38,593 bases of DNA, from contig CANCPA010000015.1 of NCBI GenBank assembly GCA_947379895.1, positions 1 to 38,593 on the forward strand. Reading direction: 5' to 3'. Position numbers and translations under genes: made by a program. This document shows, piece after piece, positions 24,997 to 34,097 of the stretch. A model generated the notes under the pieces. That model had not been told where the DNA came from and did no database searches. It saw only the letters and a program-made list of their open reading frames with translations. Position 1 is the first letter of the stretch. Each line of letters opens with the position of its first letter. This DNA comes from Chitinophagaceae bacterium. Its GTDB lineage: Bacteria; Bacteroidota; Bacteroidia; Chitinophagales; Chitinophagaceae.

Positions 24997-26532
24997 ATGA
25001 CGGAAAAAATATTGATACTTGATTTTGGAAGCCAATTTACTCAGCTTATAGCACGTAGCGTTAGGGAGGCAAATGTCTATTGCGAAATAATTCCCTATAA
25101 TAAAACATTTATCATCGACGCTACCCTCAAGGGTATCATTTTAAGTGGGTCACCTTTTAGTGTTAATGAAGAAGATTTTCCGAAAGTTGATGTCGAGAAA
25201 CTTGCAGCACAAGTTCCTGTTTTAGGTGTCTGTTATGGGGCACAACTGACAGCGAAATTGTTGGGTGGACAAGTAGATAAGAGTAACAAAAGGGAATATG
25301 GAAGGGCAATTTTATCGATTGCTAAAGATGATGTTTTATTTTCAAATGTAAGTTCTACTACTCAGGTATGGATGAGTCATAGTGATAGTATTTCAAAATT
25401 ACCCGAAGGTTTCGAAGTATTAGCAACAACTGATAGCATTCCTGTGGCAGCTTTTAAAAGATGTAATGGAAATGAATTTCCTTTATATGGTCTTCAGTTC
25501 CATCCCGAAGTACACCATTCTACTGAAGGGAAAAAGATGATTAGTAATTTCTTGGTGCAAATATGTGGCTGTAAACAGGAGTTTACACCTGCATCATTCA
25601 TACAAGAAACTGTCGACAAGCTAAAGGCTCAAATAGGCAATGCAAAAGTAATCATGGCATTGAGTGGGGGAGTGGATAGTACTGTAGCGGCTACATTGAT
25701 AAGTCGTGCGGTTGGCAAAAATCTGTTTGGTATTTTTGTTGATAATGGGGTATTGAGAAAGGGAGAGTTTCAACAGGTTTTGGATATTTATAAGCAACTC
25801 GATTTGAATGTGACGGGCATTGATGCCAAAAAAATATTTTACGATGCACTTGAAGGGCATTCTGATCCTGAAACCAAACGAAAAATAATAGGTGGATTGT
25901 TTATTGATGTTTTTCAACAGGAGGCAGCTAAAATTCAAGATGCAAGTTTCCTTGGTCAAGGAACAATTTATCCCGATGTGATCGAGAGTGTAAGTGTACA
26001 TGGCCCTTCGGCAACGATTAAATCGCATCATAATGTAGGTGGACTTCCCGAAACCATGAAACTTGGTTTAGTAGAACCTCTTCGTTTTTTATTTAAAGAT
26101 GAAGTGCGTAGAGTAGGTTTAGCATTAGGCATTCCGCACGATTTATTGTTCCGTCACCCTTTTCCTGGACCGGGTTTAGCCATTAGAATATTGGGTGAAG
26201 TGACCGAAGAAAAAGTAACTCTATTGCAAAATGCAGATCATATATATACAACTGCGCTGAAAGAAACAGGTTTGTATGACAAAGTATGGCAAGCTGGCAC
26301 AATTTTACTTCCTGTGAAAAGTGTTGGGGTTATGGGAGACGAAAGAACCTACGAATTTACGGTTGCATTGAGGGCCGTAACAAGTGTTGATGGAATGACT
26401 GCAGATTGGGCACATCTTCCTTATGAATTTTTGGCGGATGTTTCGAATAATATTATCAATCAAGTAAGAGGGATTAATCGAGTTGTTTACGACATCAGCA
26501 GTAAGCCTCCTGCAACAATTGAGTGGGAATAA
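24997..26532 (+). CDS. guaA: GMP synthase (glutamine-hydrolysing)
   Basis: GuaA converts XMP to GMP using glutamine and ATP, the last step of guanine nucleotide synthesis. The 511-residue length is standard. The class I glutamine amidotransferase domain has its catalytic triad: Cys79 in GVCYGAQL, and His169 and Glu171 in QFHPEVHHS. The ATP-pyrophosphatase domain has the P-loop SGGVDST at 223-229. The C-terminal dimerisation domain is complete, with [25 protein letters not shown] and the ending [12 protein letters not shown]. The gene appears monocistronic with its own promoter 4 nt before the ATG. Confidence 0.98.
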   Translation: MTEKILILDFGSQFTQLIARSVREANVYCEIIPYNKTFIIDATLKGIILSGSPFSVNEEDFPKVDVEKLAAQVPVLGVCYGAQLTAKLLGGQVDKSNKREYGRAILSIAKDDVLFSNVSSTTQVWMSHSDSISKLPEGFEVLATTDSIPVAAFKRCNGNEFPLYGLQFHPEVHHSTEGKKMISNFLVQICGCKQEFTPASFIQETVDKLKAQIGNAKVIMALSGGVDSTVAATLISRAVGKNLFGIFVDNGVLRKGEFQQVLDIYKQLDLNVTGIDAKKIFYDALEGHSDPETKRKIIGGLFIDVFQQEAAKIQDASFLGQGTIYPDVIESVSVHGPSATIKSHHNVGGLPETMKLGLVEPLRFLFKDEVRRVGLALGIPHDLLFRHPFPGPGLAIRILGEVTEEKVTLLQNADHIYTTALKETGLYDKVWQAGTILLPVKSVGVMGDERTYEFTVALRAVTSVDGMTADWAHLPYEFLADVSNNIINQVRGINRVVYDISSKPPATIEWE

Positions 26533-26676
26533 GTATTTTAGTGGTTAATTGTTAGTTATTAGATTGTGAGTTTAAAGTAAAAATGATTCAAGAAAAGTTT
26601 TATATTTTATAATTTACAAATAATTGCTAAGTACGTATCACAATCAACTAACCACTAATAACTATAAATTGCTTTT

Positions 26677-27837
26677 ATGTTACGCAGAAATTGTTTTATT
26701 CTATCGCTCATTGTGATGCATTGTTGTGTTTCATTGAATGTGGTTCTTGCACAAACAAGACTAAAAGTAGCCGTTTTTGCTCCTGTTTATCTTGATTCTG
26801 CATTTAATGGAAGTGATTATAAACTTGGAACTAATAACATTCCAAAGAATATGTTATCAGGTCTTGATTTCTATAATGGAATAATGATGGCTGTGGATAG
26901 TTTAGAAGCAGACGGAAAAGATCTAGAAGTTTTATTTTTTGATACAAAAGGAAGAGAAAGTATTTACACAATAATACGAAAGCCTGAGTTTGAAAAAGTA
27001 AGCCTCATTATTGCAGCGTTTAATAATAAGGCAGATGTAAAACCATTAGCCGAAATTGCACTTCATCGTAACATTCCTCTTATATCCTCTACTTTTCCTA
27101 ATGACGGTGGGGTTACTAATAATCCCGATTTTGTTTTGATTAATTCATCATTAAAAACTCATATTGAAGGTATTTATAAGTATTTACAAAAAAGCAAGGC
27201 AACGACCAATAATATTTATGTCAAAAGGAAAGGGCAAGCGGACGAATTGGTAGACTATTATTTTAAAGGAGCAGCAAGTGCTACTACATCATTCCCGTTG
27301 ATTTATAGAGCAATAGAATTTAGTGATAATGACGCCGATCAAAAGCTATTTAATGCATTAGATAGTAGTAAAGAGAATACAATTATTTGTGGGAGTTTAA
27401 ATGAAGCTTATGGATTAAAACTCGTCAAGACATTAGCCTCAAATGGAAGCTATGATTGTACAGTGATGGGAATGCCTACATGGGATGGCATTAAGGAATT
27501 AGATGGGAATGCCTGCAATGGTGTAAATATTATCTATTCAACACCATATAATTTTATTCGTACGCAGCCTTTAGCTATAAAATTAATTAAGCAATATACT
27601 GAAAAATTAAATGGTCGTCCGAGTGATATGTTTTTTAAAGGATTCGAAAGCATGTATCATTTTAGTAGCTTATTGTTAGATTTTCCAAACACGCTAATTA
27701 GCCATCTTTCTGATAAAAAATACAAGCTTTTTACTGATTTTGATATTCAACCCATCGAAAATGATGAATTTACCGTTCAATACCTTGAAAACAAGAAGCT
27801 CTTTTTTATTAAGAAACTTAATGGCAATATTAAATAG
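26677..27837 (+). CDS. Secreted periplasmic-binding-protein-like protein (type 1 fold)
   Basis: A 386-residue exported protein. Residues 1-25 form a signal peptide (Arg-rich start, hydrophobic core, ending NVVLA-Q). The mature part opens with RLKVAVFAPVYLDSAFNG, then has GLDFYNGIMMAVDSLEADGKDLEVLFFDTKG, PLAEIALHRNIPLISSTFPNDGG and MGMPTWDGIKEL. These resemble the Leu/Ile/Val-binding type 1 periplasmic-binding fold (Peripla_BP_6), here without ABC permease genes nearby. In Bacteroidota such proteins often occur alone or fused to LysM; no LysM is seen here. The ligand is unknown. It converges with a Prc-type protease across a strong shared terminator, so the two are not co-transcribed. Confidence 0.7.
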   Translation: MLRRNCFILSLIVMHCCVSLNVVLAQTRLKVAVFAPVYLDSAFNGSDYKLGTNNIPKNMLSGLDFYNGIMMAVDSLEADGKDLEVLFFDTKGRESIYTIIRKPEFEKVSLIIAAFNNKADVKPLAEIALHRNIPLISSTFPNDGGVTNNPDFVLINSSLKTHIEGIYKYLQKSKATTNNIYVKRKGQADELVDYYFKGAASATTSFPLIYRAIEFSDNDADQKLFNALDSSKENTIICGSLNEAYGLKLVKTLASNGSYDCTVMGMPTWDGIKELDGNACNGVNIIYSTPYNFIRTQPLAIKLIKQYTEKLNGRPSDMFFKGFESMYHFSSLLLDFPNTLISHLSDKKYKLFTDFDIQPIENDEFTVQYLENKKLFFIKKLNGNIK

Positions 27838-27999
27838 TTTTTAGTGCTAGGTTATTAGTGATTGGAGATGATGAATCCTCCAATTTTGAAAGTAATAGAT
27901 TTTGATTTAATGGGTATAGAAACGAAAGACAAATGACAGGGTAATAGACCAATGAGAGAAAGGATGTTAGCGAAGTAGGTGTGGGGAAGTAAATTATAT

Positions 28000-28043
28000 A
28001 ATTAAAAAGCCCTTGAAGTCACAACTTCAAGGGCTTTTTAATT
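28000..28043. terminator. Bidirectional terminator, 20-bp perfect stem
   Basis: Arms at 28000-28019 and 28024-28043 pair perfectly around the tetraloop CACA; the core is GCCCTTGAAGT. A and T runs within the outer arms give a T-tract on both strands. It sits between convergent genes (stops at 27837 plus and 28062 minus) and should terminate both. Confidence 0.9.
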
Positions 28044-28061
28044 AGGTTTCTAACCTTACGA

Positions 28062-30209
28062 CTATCGTGTTATCACCAAAGGATTCTGTTGACTAGTCAT
28101 ATCTGCTACTATCTTTACTGCCTCGTTTATGTATAAATCGGTCTTTAAATTCTTAATCCAAGCCTTATAACGCTCTTCTTTCGACTTGTCAGGATTGTTA
28201 TAATACTTGTCATAATCAGGCTTTAGAACTTCCATATTCATTTCTTTAGTAAGTTTTGCCAATGTGTTATTTTGGTTAACAGTACTACGTAGTTTTTTTT
28301 GCTGTTCTTTATATTTATCTAAGGCAAGATTAACAGGTGCATCCACATTCTTTGCTAACCAATCTGTATTAGATTTTATTAATCCAAAAGCAGGATTCTC
28401 TTTAATTTTTTCATTTTCCTTTTTGATAATGGCATCATATCCTGCAAAAACTTCGGCATTTGCTTTTTTTATTTCGTCCCAAGGCAAAGCGCTCGGATTG
28501 TCTTTTTCACGAATTTTAATGTAATCATAAGGGTCAGGCAATACCACATCAGAACTTACGCCCTTTAATTGAGTAGAACCACCGCTTACTCGATAAAACT
28601 TTTGGAAAGTTAATTTTACTGCACCCATTTCTGTTCTACCAGAAAAGAAATCAAGTGGTTTACCAAGTGGAATATTGCGTTGAACAGTACCCTTTCCATA
28701 AGTAGACGTACTGCCTACAATTACACCTCTTTTGTAATCTTGAATAGCCGCTGCAAATATTTCGCTTGCACTTGCACTAGTTTCATTTACCATTACCGCT
28801 AAAGGGCCGTCATATAAAACATTAGCATCCTTGTCGTCCATTACTACTATCTTACCTTCTCTATCTTTGACTTGTACCACAGGACCATTCTTAATGAACA
28901 ATCCTACCATCTGAATTACTTCATAAAGTGAACCACCTCCGTTATATCGTAAATCCATTACGATGCCATCTACTTTTTCATCTTTTAGTTTATTTATTTC
29001 TTTGGCAACATCCTCGCTACATCTTGCGCCATTAGGTCGCTCAAAGTCAGCATAAAATTCTGGAAGCGAAATAAAGCCAATCTTTTTATCTCCTGATTTA
29101 ACAACTACGCTTCTTGCAAAAGTTTCATCCTGAACAATTTCATCCCTTTGAAGTGCAATTGTCTTAGATGTTCCATCTGTTTTTTTGAGGGTAAGTTTTA
29201 CTACAGTTCCTTTGTTTCCACGTATTAATTTTACTGCATCAGTTACATCAAATCCTGTGATATCCACCAATTCATCTTTATCACCTTGACCAACTTTTAC
29301 AATGATATCGCTTACTCTTATCTCTCCACTTTTCCATGCAGGGCCACCGGGAATTAGACTCATAATCTTGATAGTTCCATCCTGTTCTTGTAATTGTGCG
29401 CCTATTCCATAAAAACGACCACTCATTTGTTCATCGAAAACTCTTTTCTCGATTGGAGCAAAATAATCGGAGTGAGGATCCATCAAGTTGGTAACTATAT
29501 TAACAAACATATTAAATCGCTCATCAGGAGTCAATTTGACCTTAATTCTTTCGTACATCCTGTCGGTTGTCTTCAATACTTTTGATCGTGCTATTACCTC
29601 TAATTCAGTATCTGTTCTCTTTATGATACTATCCACCTTACTCTTTTCTCTTTCCTCAATTAAATCAACATAACGTTCAAGCGTTAAATATTTTAAATGT
29701 TTACGAAGTCTATCTCTTCTCTCCGCCTCATTCGAAGGATAAGATTGTTTATCAGTTTCTGTAGAAAGTGTTTCGCTTACTGTAAAATCAAAGGGTTTAG
29801 AAAGAATATCCTTGTATATAGTAACAACTTCAGGTACTCTTTTTGTGTAAATAGTATCAACAGCGGGTGTGAATAGGAGGTCAGATGTACCCTTAATTTC
29901 TTCATCAATTGAAGTCTCATATTTTTTTAATGATTCAATGTCAGATTGTAAAAACAAAGTTTTATCTCCATCTAATTCTTCTAAGTATTTTTTGAAAACC
30001 TTTTTAGAAAAGGCATCATCTATTTGTTGTGGACTATAATGTTCCTGTTGTAACAATTGCCCGACAGCTGTTAATAGCTTTTGTTTAGGTGTTCCTCCGT
30101 CGTGATTGCCTTTTATATTATTGAAAGCAAAGCATACACATGCCACTACTACAACAATTGATAGTATCCACCCTTTTTTACGAATCATAAAGTTCAATAT
30201 TTTTTGCAT
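28062..30209 (-). CDS. C-terminal processing protease (Prc/Tsp-like, S41 family)
   Basis: A 715-residue periplasmic or inner-membrane-anchored serine protease that should cleave proteins from their C-termini. Residues 1-30 contain a signal anchor (KKGWILSIVVVVACVCFAFNN). A Tsp N-terminal domain follows, then a PDZ domain (about 265-350; GIGAQLQEQDGTIKIMSLIPGGPAWKSG). The peptidase core has VDGIVMDLRYNGGGSLYEV and the Ser-Lys dyad region: NETSASASEI near 478-484 and STYGKGTVQ near 505. The C-terminal Tsp-type extension (DUF3340-like) runs from about 570. The length fits the Prc subgroup rather than the short CtpA subgroup. Roles in the family include envelope protein quality control and turnover of peptidoglycan hydrolases; the target here is unknown. 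Confidence 0.93.
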   Translation of the reverse strand: MQKILNFMIRKKGWILSIVVVVACVCFAFNNIKGNHDGGTPKQKLLTAVGQLLQQEHYSPQQIDDAFSKKVFKKYLEELDGDKTLFLQSDIESLKKYETSIDEEIKGTSDLLFTPAVDTIYTKRVPEVVTIYKDILSKPFDFTVSETLSTETDKQSYPSNEAERRDRLRKHLKYLTLERYVDLIEEREKSKVDSIIKRTDTELEVIARSKVLKTTDRMYERIKVKLTPDERFNMFVNIVTNLMDPHSDYFAPIEKRVFDEQMSGRFYGIGAQLQEQDGTIKIMSLIPGGPAWKSGEIRVSDIIVKVGQGDKDELVDITGFDVTDAVKLIRGNKGTVVKLTLKKTDGTSKTIALQRDEIVQDETFARSVVVKSGDKKIGFISLPEFYADFERPNGARCSEDVAKEINKLKDEKVDGIVMDLRYNGGGSLYEVIQMVGLFIKNGPVVQVKDREGKIVVMDDKDANVLYDGPLAVMVNETSASASEIFAAAIQDYKRGVIVGSTSTYGKGTVQRNIPLGKPLDFFSGRTEMGAVKLTFQKFYRVSGGSTQLKGVSSDVVLPDPYDYIKIREKDNPSALPWDEIKKANAEVFAGYDAIIKKENEKIKENPAFGLIKSNTDWLAKNVDAPVNLALDKYKEQQKKLRSTVNQNNTLAKLTKEMNMEVLKPDYDKYYNNPDKSKEERYKAWIKNLKTDLYINEAVKIVADMTSQQNPLVITR

Positions 30210-30526
30210 AGAGAAAGAAACATCAAATGTAAAGGTTTTAGTAATGGTTTGTATTTTCTTGTAAATGCCATTAACAAAGGTTTCTGAATTTTTAGGTTAA
30301 AATGAACATTAAATCGAAGAAATATTTCCAAATTCAATGATATAAATGATATTGCTAAACTATCATTTTAATGAAGACAAAATTCATCAAAAAAAAATAA
30401 AGTTCGATTCCTTCAAAAATGACGTCTTATACCTAATAAAATACGCTTTACTCAATCAATTTAACGCTTTAGTTTTAAAATATAATATTATTTATCTATT
30501 TTCCCCAAATTCTATATTTTTACAAA
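30210..30526. other. Divergent promoter region, protease and acyltransferase
   Basis: 317 bp of very AT-rich DNA between divergent genes. Short frames exist (one of 81 codons from 30346) but they overlap the acyltransferase start in another frame, have biased AT-rich composition and show no recognisable domain, so I reject them. Only a -7-like box near the acyltransferase is noted. Confidence 0.45.
30513..30520 (+). promoter_or_regulatory. -7-like box of the acyltransferase gene
   Basis: TATATTTT differs from TAnnTTTG only at the last base and ends 6 nt before the ATG at 30527, again implying a leaderless or near-leaderless mRNA. Confidence 0.35.
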
Positions 30527-31582
30527 ATGACGAAAGAGTTAAAGCTTGTGCAAATATTGCGTGCTATTGCGGCATCAATGGTAGTATTTAATCATTTTAA
30601 CATCGCTTATTCGAATAGTAATCATTATTCTTTTTTTGTAAGTAGTGGTATCGGGCATCTTGGTGAAGCAGGAGTTGATTTATTCTTTGTTATTAGTGGG
30701 TTTATTATGTTTTACACTCAATGTCCTAATCCTGAAACTCAAAACGGATCACTTAATACTGCACTCAAATTTCTTAAAAAGCGTATTTTACGCATTATGC
30801 CTTTGTATTGGTTTTGGACAACAGTATTACTCTTATTATGGTTATTTCATATTGCTTTTAAAGACCAACATATAAACGTTACTTTCTTATCCTGCTCCTA
30901 TTTTTTAGTTCCATATTATTCAGAACATGCAGGATTTCGACCTTTGTTAGAACAAGGTTGGTCTCTTGCCTATGAAATGTATTTCTATTTTATTTTTGCA
31001 ATTGTACTAATATTCAGAAGATGTCTATCTAATACTTTATATATATCCTTACTTTTTGTTTTTTTCTACTTGATAAGTCTATATATTAAAGTTCCTGCAT
31101 TTAGTTATTTAGTTGCATATCCCATGAATATTGAATTTATTTATGGAGCAATCATAGCTTGGGTTGTTATGAAATGGAAGTTTCAAATTAATAGAACAAT
31201 TTTATGGTGTTTATTTTACATTGGTTGCGTATTGATGATGAGCAAATTGTTTTTACAGGTTGACAGAACATTAGTATATGGAATTCCTTCTGCCATTATT
31301 TTGTTTGCCGCTGTTTTATTAAATCAAAATCGGCAGGAAACTAAGATTAGTACTTTTTTATTGTATCTTGGTAATGCCTCTTATTCTATTTACCTGACTC
31401 ATTCCTATTTTGCACTAGCATTCGGGATGGTTGCAAAGGCAGGAAAGCTTAACCATTTCAATGGAGATTTGCTTATTACTTTGGGTACTTTATCAACAAT
31501 TCTCATAAGTTCGCTTGCATATCTTTATATAGAAAAGCCATTGATGAATCTGCTAAAAAAAGAGACTTCCCAATCAAATTGA
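30527..31582 (+). CDS. Acyltransferase-3 family membrane protein (OafA-like)
   Basis: A 351-residue integral membrane protein with about ten hydrophobic segments. The family's hallmark N-terminal motif is present: LKLVQILRAIAASMVVFNHF (Arg12, with the conserved His at 22). It is followed by GEAGVDLFFVISGFIMFYT and RILRIMPLYWFWT, then LLEQGWSLAYEMYFYFIFA, the W-x-L-x-x-E-M/Y motif. Such enzymes move acyl groups (often acetyl) onto sugars of O-antigen, exopolysaccharide or peptidoglycan. The substrate cannot be inferred because neighbouring genes are unrelated. The length is typical and no C-terminal SGNH domain is present. Confidence 0.92.
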   Translation: MTKELKLVQILRAIAASMVVFNHFNIAYSNSNHYSFFVSSGIGHLGEAGVDLFFVISGFIMFYTQCPNPETQNGSLNTALKFLKKRILRIMPLYWFWTTVLLLLWLFHIAFKDQHINVTFLSCSYFLVPYYSEHAGFRPLLEQGWSLAYEMYFYFIFAIVLIFRRCLSNTLYISLLFVFFYLISLYIKVPAFSYLVAYPMNIEFIYGAIIAWVVMKWKFQINRTILWCLFYIGCVLMMSKLFLQVDRTLVYGIPSAIILFAAVLLNQNRQETKISTFLLYLGNASYSIYLTHSYFALAFGMVAKAGKLNHFNGDLLITLGTLSTILISSLAYLYIEKPLMNLLKKETSQSN

Positions 31583-31839
31583 TAAATAGCTGAGAAATGC
31601 GATTAATATAAATTGAGTAACTTGTATATCAAATTAGGATAATTTTTTACTTAGACCTATAAATTATCAACTACGACTTTTTTGGACTTTTAGGGTTAAG
31701 TAAAAGCAATAATGATTCAGAAATAGAATTTAGGATTTAGAAATTAAGGGTTAGTATAAATAATGTTTAAATATTTTTATTGGAGTTTAGTTGTAAAAAA
31801 ATATCTTAGCAACTTTATTAACAAAAAAAACGATTATTT

Positions 31840-32430
31840 ATGGATCAATCTACGATCACAATTAAAGACTCATCGGCTAATCCGGCGCCTTTGGGTTTGC
31901 TTGCCTTCGGAATGACTACAGTATTGTTAAACCTGCATAATGCAGGCATTTACGAATTAAACTCTATGATACTTGCTATGGGAATATTCTATGGCGGACT
32001 TGCACAAATAGTTGCAGGTATTTTGGAGTCTAAAAAAAATAATACTTTTGGGATGACAGCTTTTACTTCTTATGGATTCTTTTGGTTAACGCTTGTTGCA
32101 ATGATTGTCATGCCAAACTTAGGATGGGGTGTAACTAAGACTTCAGAAACAGGCAAGATTGCTTATCTAGTTATGTGGGGGATTTTTACTGCGCTTTTAT
32201 TTATTGGAACACTACGAATAAGTAAAGCTCTTCAATTTGTATTTGCAAGCCTTACACTTTTATTTTTTTTATTAGCAATAGGTGATGCTTCAGAAAACGC
32301 CTCTCTTAAAATTTTTACTGGTTATGAGGGTATCGTTTGTGGTGTTTCAGCAATTTACACAGGGGTCGCTTCATTGTTAAATGAAGTTTATGGTAAAGTA
32401 CTTTTGCCCATTGGATTAGTGAAAAAATAA
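31840..32430 (+). CDS. Acetate uptake transporter, GPR1/FUN34/YaaH family
   Basis: A 196-residue inner-membrane protein with six hydrophobic helices. The family signature NPAPLGL sits at residues 14-20, directly before TM1 (LLAFGMTTVLLNLHNAG). Conserved Gly/Asn-rich segments such as MGIFYGGLAQIVAGILESKKNNTFG and TAFTSYGFFWL match the SatP/YaaH acetate-succinate transporters. It probably imports acetate or a similar short carboxylate with protons, or acts as a channel as shown for homologues. The 257-bp gap upstream holds nothing I recognise. A structured terminator follows. Confidence 0.93.
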   Translation: MDQSTITIKDSSANPAPLGLLAFGMTTVLLNLHNAGIYELNSMILAMGIFYGGLAQIVAGILESKKNNTFGMTAFTSYGFFWLTLVAMIVMPNLGWGVTKTSETGKIAYLVMWGIFTALLFIGTLRISKALQFVFASLTLLFFLLAIGDASENASLKIFTGYEGIVCGVSAIYTGVASLLNEVYGKVLLPIGLVKK

Positions 32431-32437
32431 ATTACCT

Positions 32438-32501
32438 ATTCACTGTTATTGAAATAGCAAATAATATTATTTGTTAATTTAATGGCAGTGAATATTTTTT
32501 T
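32438..32501 (+). terminator. Structured terminator of the acetate transporter gene
   Basis: ATTCACTG (32438-32445) pairs with CAGTGAAT (32486-32493). Inside lies a perfect palindrome, CAAATAATATTATTTG (32458-32473), with partly pairing flanks, so one long stem can form. An eight-base T run follows directly (32494-32501 region). It begins 7 bp after the stop codon. Confidence 0.8.
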
Positions 32502-32682
32502 TATTTCAAAATTGTAAAAAAATTATATCCACCTAATTAATGAAATAATTGTAAAGTTTGGAACTTCTTCTGATTTTTTATAAAAATGCTTTTGATGCAC
32601 GGCTGCGATTTTTCTCTATTTCAGATTGAAATGGTTGGAAAAATGTTAAACATGATAATCATTTTGCTAGTTTTTCAATTAT

Positions 32683-32727
32683 GCAGGATGGAGCAGGATG
32701 GAAGAGTTGTTATTAAAAATACTTTTA
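32683..32727 (+). promoter_or_regulatory. Promoter with tandem GCAGGAT at the -33 position (second copy)
   Basis: GCAGGAT at 32683-32689 and 32693-32699 (10-bp phase), then exactly 20 nt, then TACTTTTA at 32720-32727, one mismatch from TAnnTTTG. The layout equals that at 18610-18654 before the other stand-alone T9SS cargo gene. Transcription would start near 32733, about 35 nt before the ATG. The rest of the 337-bp gap (32431-32767) holds the terminator above and no gene. Confidence 0.55.
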
Positions 32728-32767
32728 CACTCGAAATAAAATAATTATTAATTAAAAAAACGCTATT

Positions 32768-33982
32768 ATGAAGTCTATTTCTATTTTTAAAATGTTTTTT
32801 GTGCTAACAGCAATGGTTGTTAGTTATGGGTTATCAGCCCAATCTGATTCCGCAGTTTGGCCTAATACAACAAAAGTACCAGTAGGATTACCTGCATCAG
32901 CTTTTGATTCTGGAGCATATTCATCCTCTAAATTGACTGCATTACCGTACACTTTTGTTAAGTTAGGTGTTGGGAAAACATTAAAGCCTAAAATTAATGG
33001 CCCTTATGACATTGCTACCTATTCAATGCGTGAATTTGCTCCAATTGACACAAATGGAACTGCTGTTGTTGCTACAACTGGAACTTGGGAAGCATTGGCA
33101 ACTTCTGGAAACCCAGGTAGATATATTGAATTTGGAATTACCGCAAACTCAGACATATTTGTTACTGGAATAAAGGCACCAATGGTAAGTTCAGGTGGAT
33201 CTACCCTAACAACTGATATTGTTTATTCTACCGATGATTTTGCAACTTCTACAACTTTAGTAGTAGGAAAAAGCCTAAAGTTGTCAAAAGATACAATCAA
33301 TACTTTTAATTTTTCGCTTCCCGATCTTGCTTTAGCAAAGGGGGCTACATTTAAAGTTAGGTTATTGCTTTGGAACAATACTAAAGCTGCTACAACAGGT
33401 AAACTATTTGGTTTTGAAGCATTTGCTATTTATGCAAATTCCACTCCACTTCCTGTAAAATTTGGTAGCATTAATGCTAATTTGGTTAATAAAAAATCTT
33501 TAGTTAGTTGGTCTGTTGAAAATGAAATCAATTCAGTTAGTTATTCAATTGAAAAATCATTAAATGGTGTTGATTTTAAGGAAATTGGATCTATTGCTGC
33601 TTCTAAGAGTGGTGTTTATTCTTTTGCTGATCAAAGTCCAGCTAGTATTAATTACTATAGAATTAAGTCAATTGATGCTGATGGTTCTTATTCGTATAGT
33701 TCTGTTGTAAAAGTTTCTAATTCAGCTAAGTCTGGAATTTTTGTTTATCCAAATCCTATTCTTGATAGAAAGGTTAATATTCAACTTGATGGACTTGAAG
33801 CAGGATTATTTGTAGCTAGTGTTTACAATGTAAACGGTCAAAAAGTAGCTACTTCATCTGTAAATTTAACTACTACTACAGTTTCTAGTCTTGCTTTGCC
33901 AAGCTCAATTAAATCAGGAGTTTATCAATTAGAATTGGTAAATGGAGCATCAAGAATGACAAAAACAATTATAATTAAATAG
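32768..33982 (+). CDS. T9SS type A sorting-domain surface protein
   Basis: A 404-residue secreted protein. The signal peptide (1-24) ends SYGLSA-Q. The mature N-terminal part (about 26-225) is a beta-rich region that I cannot assign to a family (GTWEALATSGNPGRYIEFGI, VYSTDDFATSTTLVVG). An FN3-like module typical of Bacteroidota surface proteins follows (about 228-320; LPVKFGSINANLVNKKSLVSW, SYSIEKSLNGVDFKEIG). The C-terminus (about 325-404) is a type A sorting domain: IFVYPNPILDRKVNIQL, VYNVNGQKV, then SGVYQLELVNG and a K-ending. Type A domains are removed during T9SS export and the protein is attached to the surface or released. It has its own promoter and a strong terminator. Confidence 0.88.
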   Translation: MKSISIFKMFFVLTAMVVSYGLSAQSDSAVWPNTTKVPVGLPASAFDSGAYSSSKLTALPYTFVKLGVGKTLKPKINGPYDIATYSMREFAPIDTNGTAVVATTGTWEALATSGNPGRYIEFGITANSDIFVTGIKAPMVSSGGSTLTTDIVYSTDDFATSTTLVVGKSLKLSKDTINTFNFSLPDLALAKGATFKVRLLLWNNTKAATTGKLFGFEAFAIYANSTPLPVKFGSINANLVNKKSLVSWSVENEINSVSYSIEKSLNGVDFKEIGSIAASKSGVYSFADQSPASINYYRIKSIDADGSYSYSSVVKVSNSAKSGIFVYPNPILDRKVNIQLDGLEAGLFVASVYNVNGQKVATSSVNLTTTTVSSLALPSSIKSGVYQLELVNGASRMTKTIIIK

Positions 33983-34009
33983 TTAGTATTTATAACCTTT
34001 AATTGACTG

Positions 34010-34042
34010 AGAGGGCTGAATTTAATTCAGCCCTCTTTTTTT
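34010..34042 (+). terminator. Rho-independent terminator of the type A cargo gene
   Basis: AGAGGGCTGAA (34010-34020) pairs perfectly with TTCAGCCCTCT (34026-34036) around TTTAA, and a T run continues to 34042. Classic intrinsic terminator, 28 bp after the stop. Confidence 0.93.
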
Positions 34043-34059
34043 GCCTTGAAAAAAATATT

Positions 34060-34089
34060 TTGCAAATTAGGTGTATGTACATATATTTG
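34060..34089 (+). promoter_or_regulatory. MarR gene promoter with overlapping palindromic operator
   Basis: TTG at 34060-34062, 19 nt, then a perfect -7 box TATATTTG at 34082-34089, only 8 nt before the ATG at 34098. The palindrome TATGTACATA (34074-34083) lies in the spacer and overlaps the -7 box. A protein bound there would block RNA polymerase, which fits MarR autorepression (inference). Confidence 0.6.
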
Positions 34090-34097
34090 CTTTATCA

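Noticed and set aside
30346-30591. 81-codon plus-strand frame before the acyltransferase
   Set aside because: Overlaps the acyltransferase start in another frame, very AT-rich, no domain; the acyltransferase ATG with its -7-like box explains the region better.
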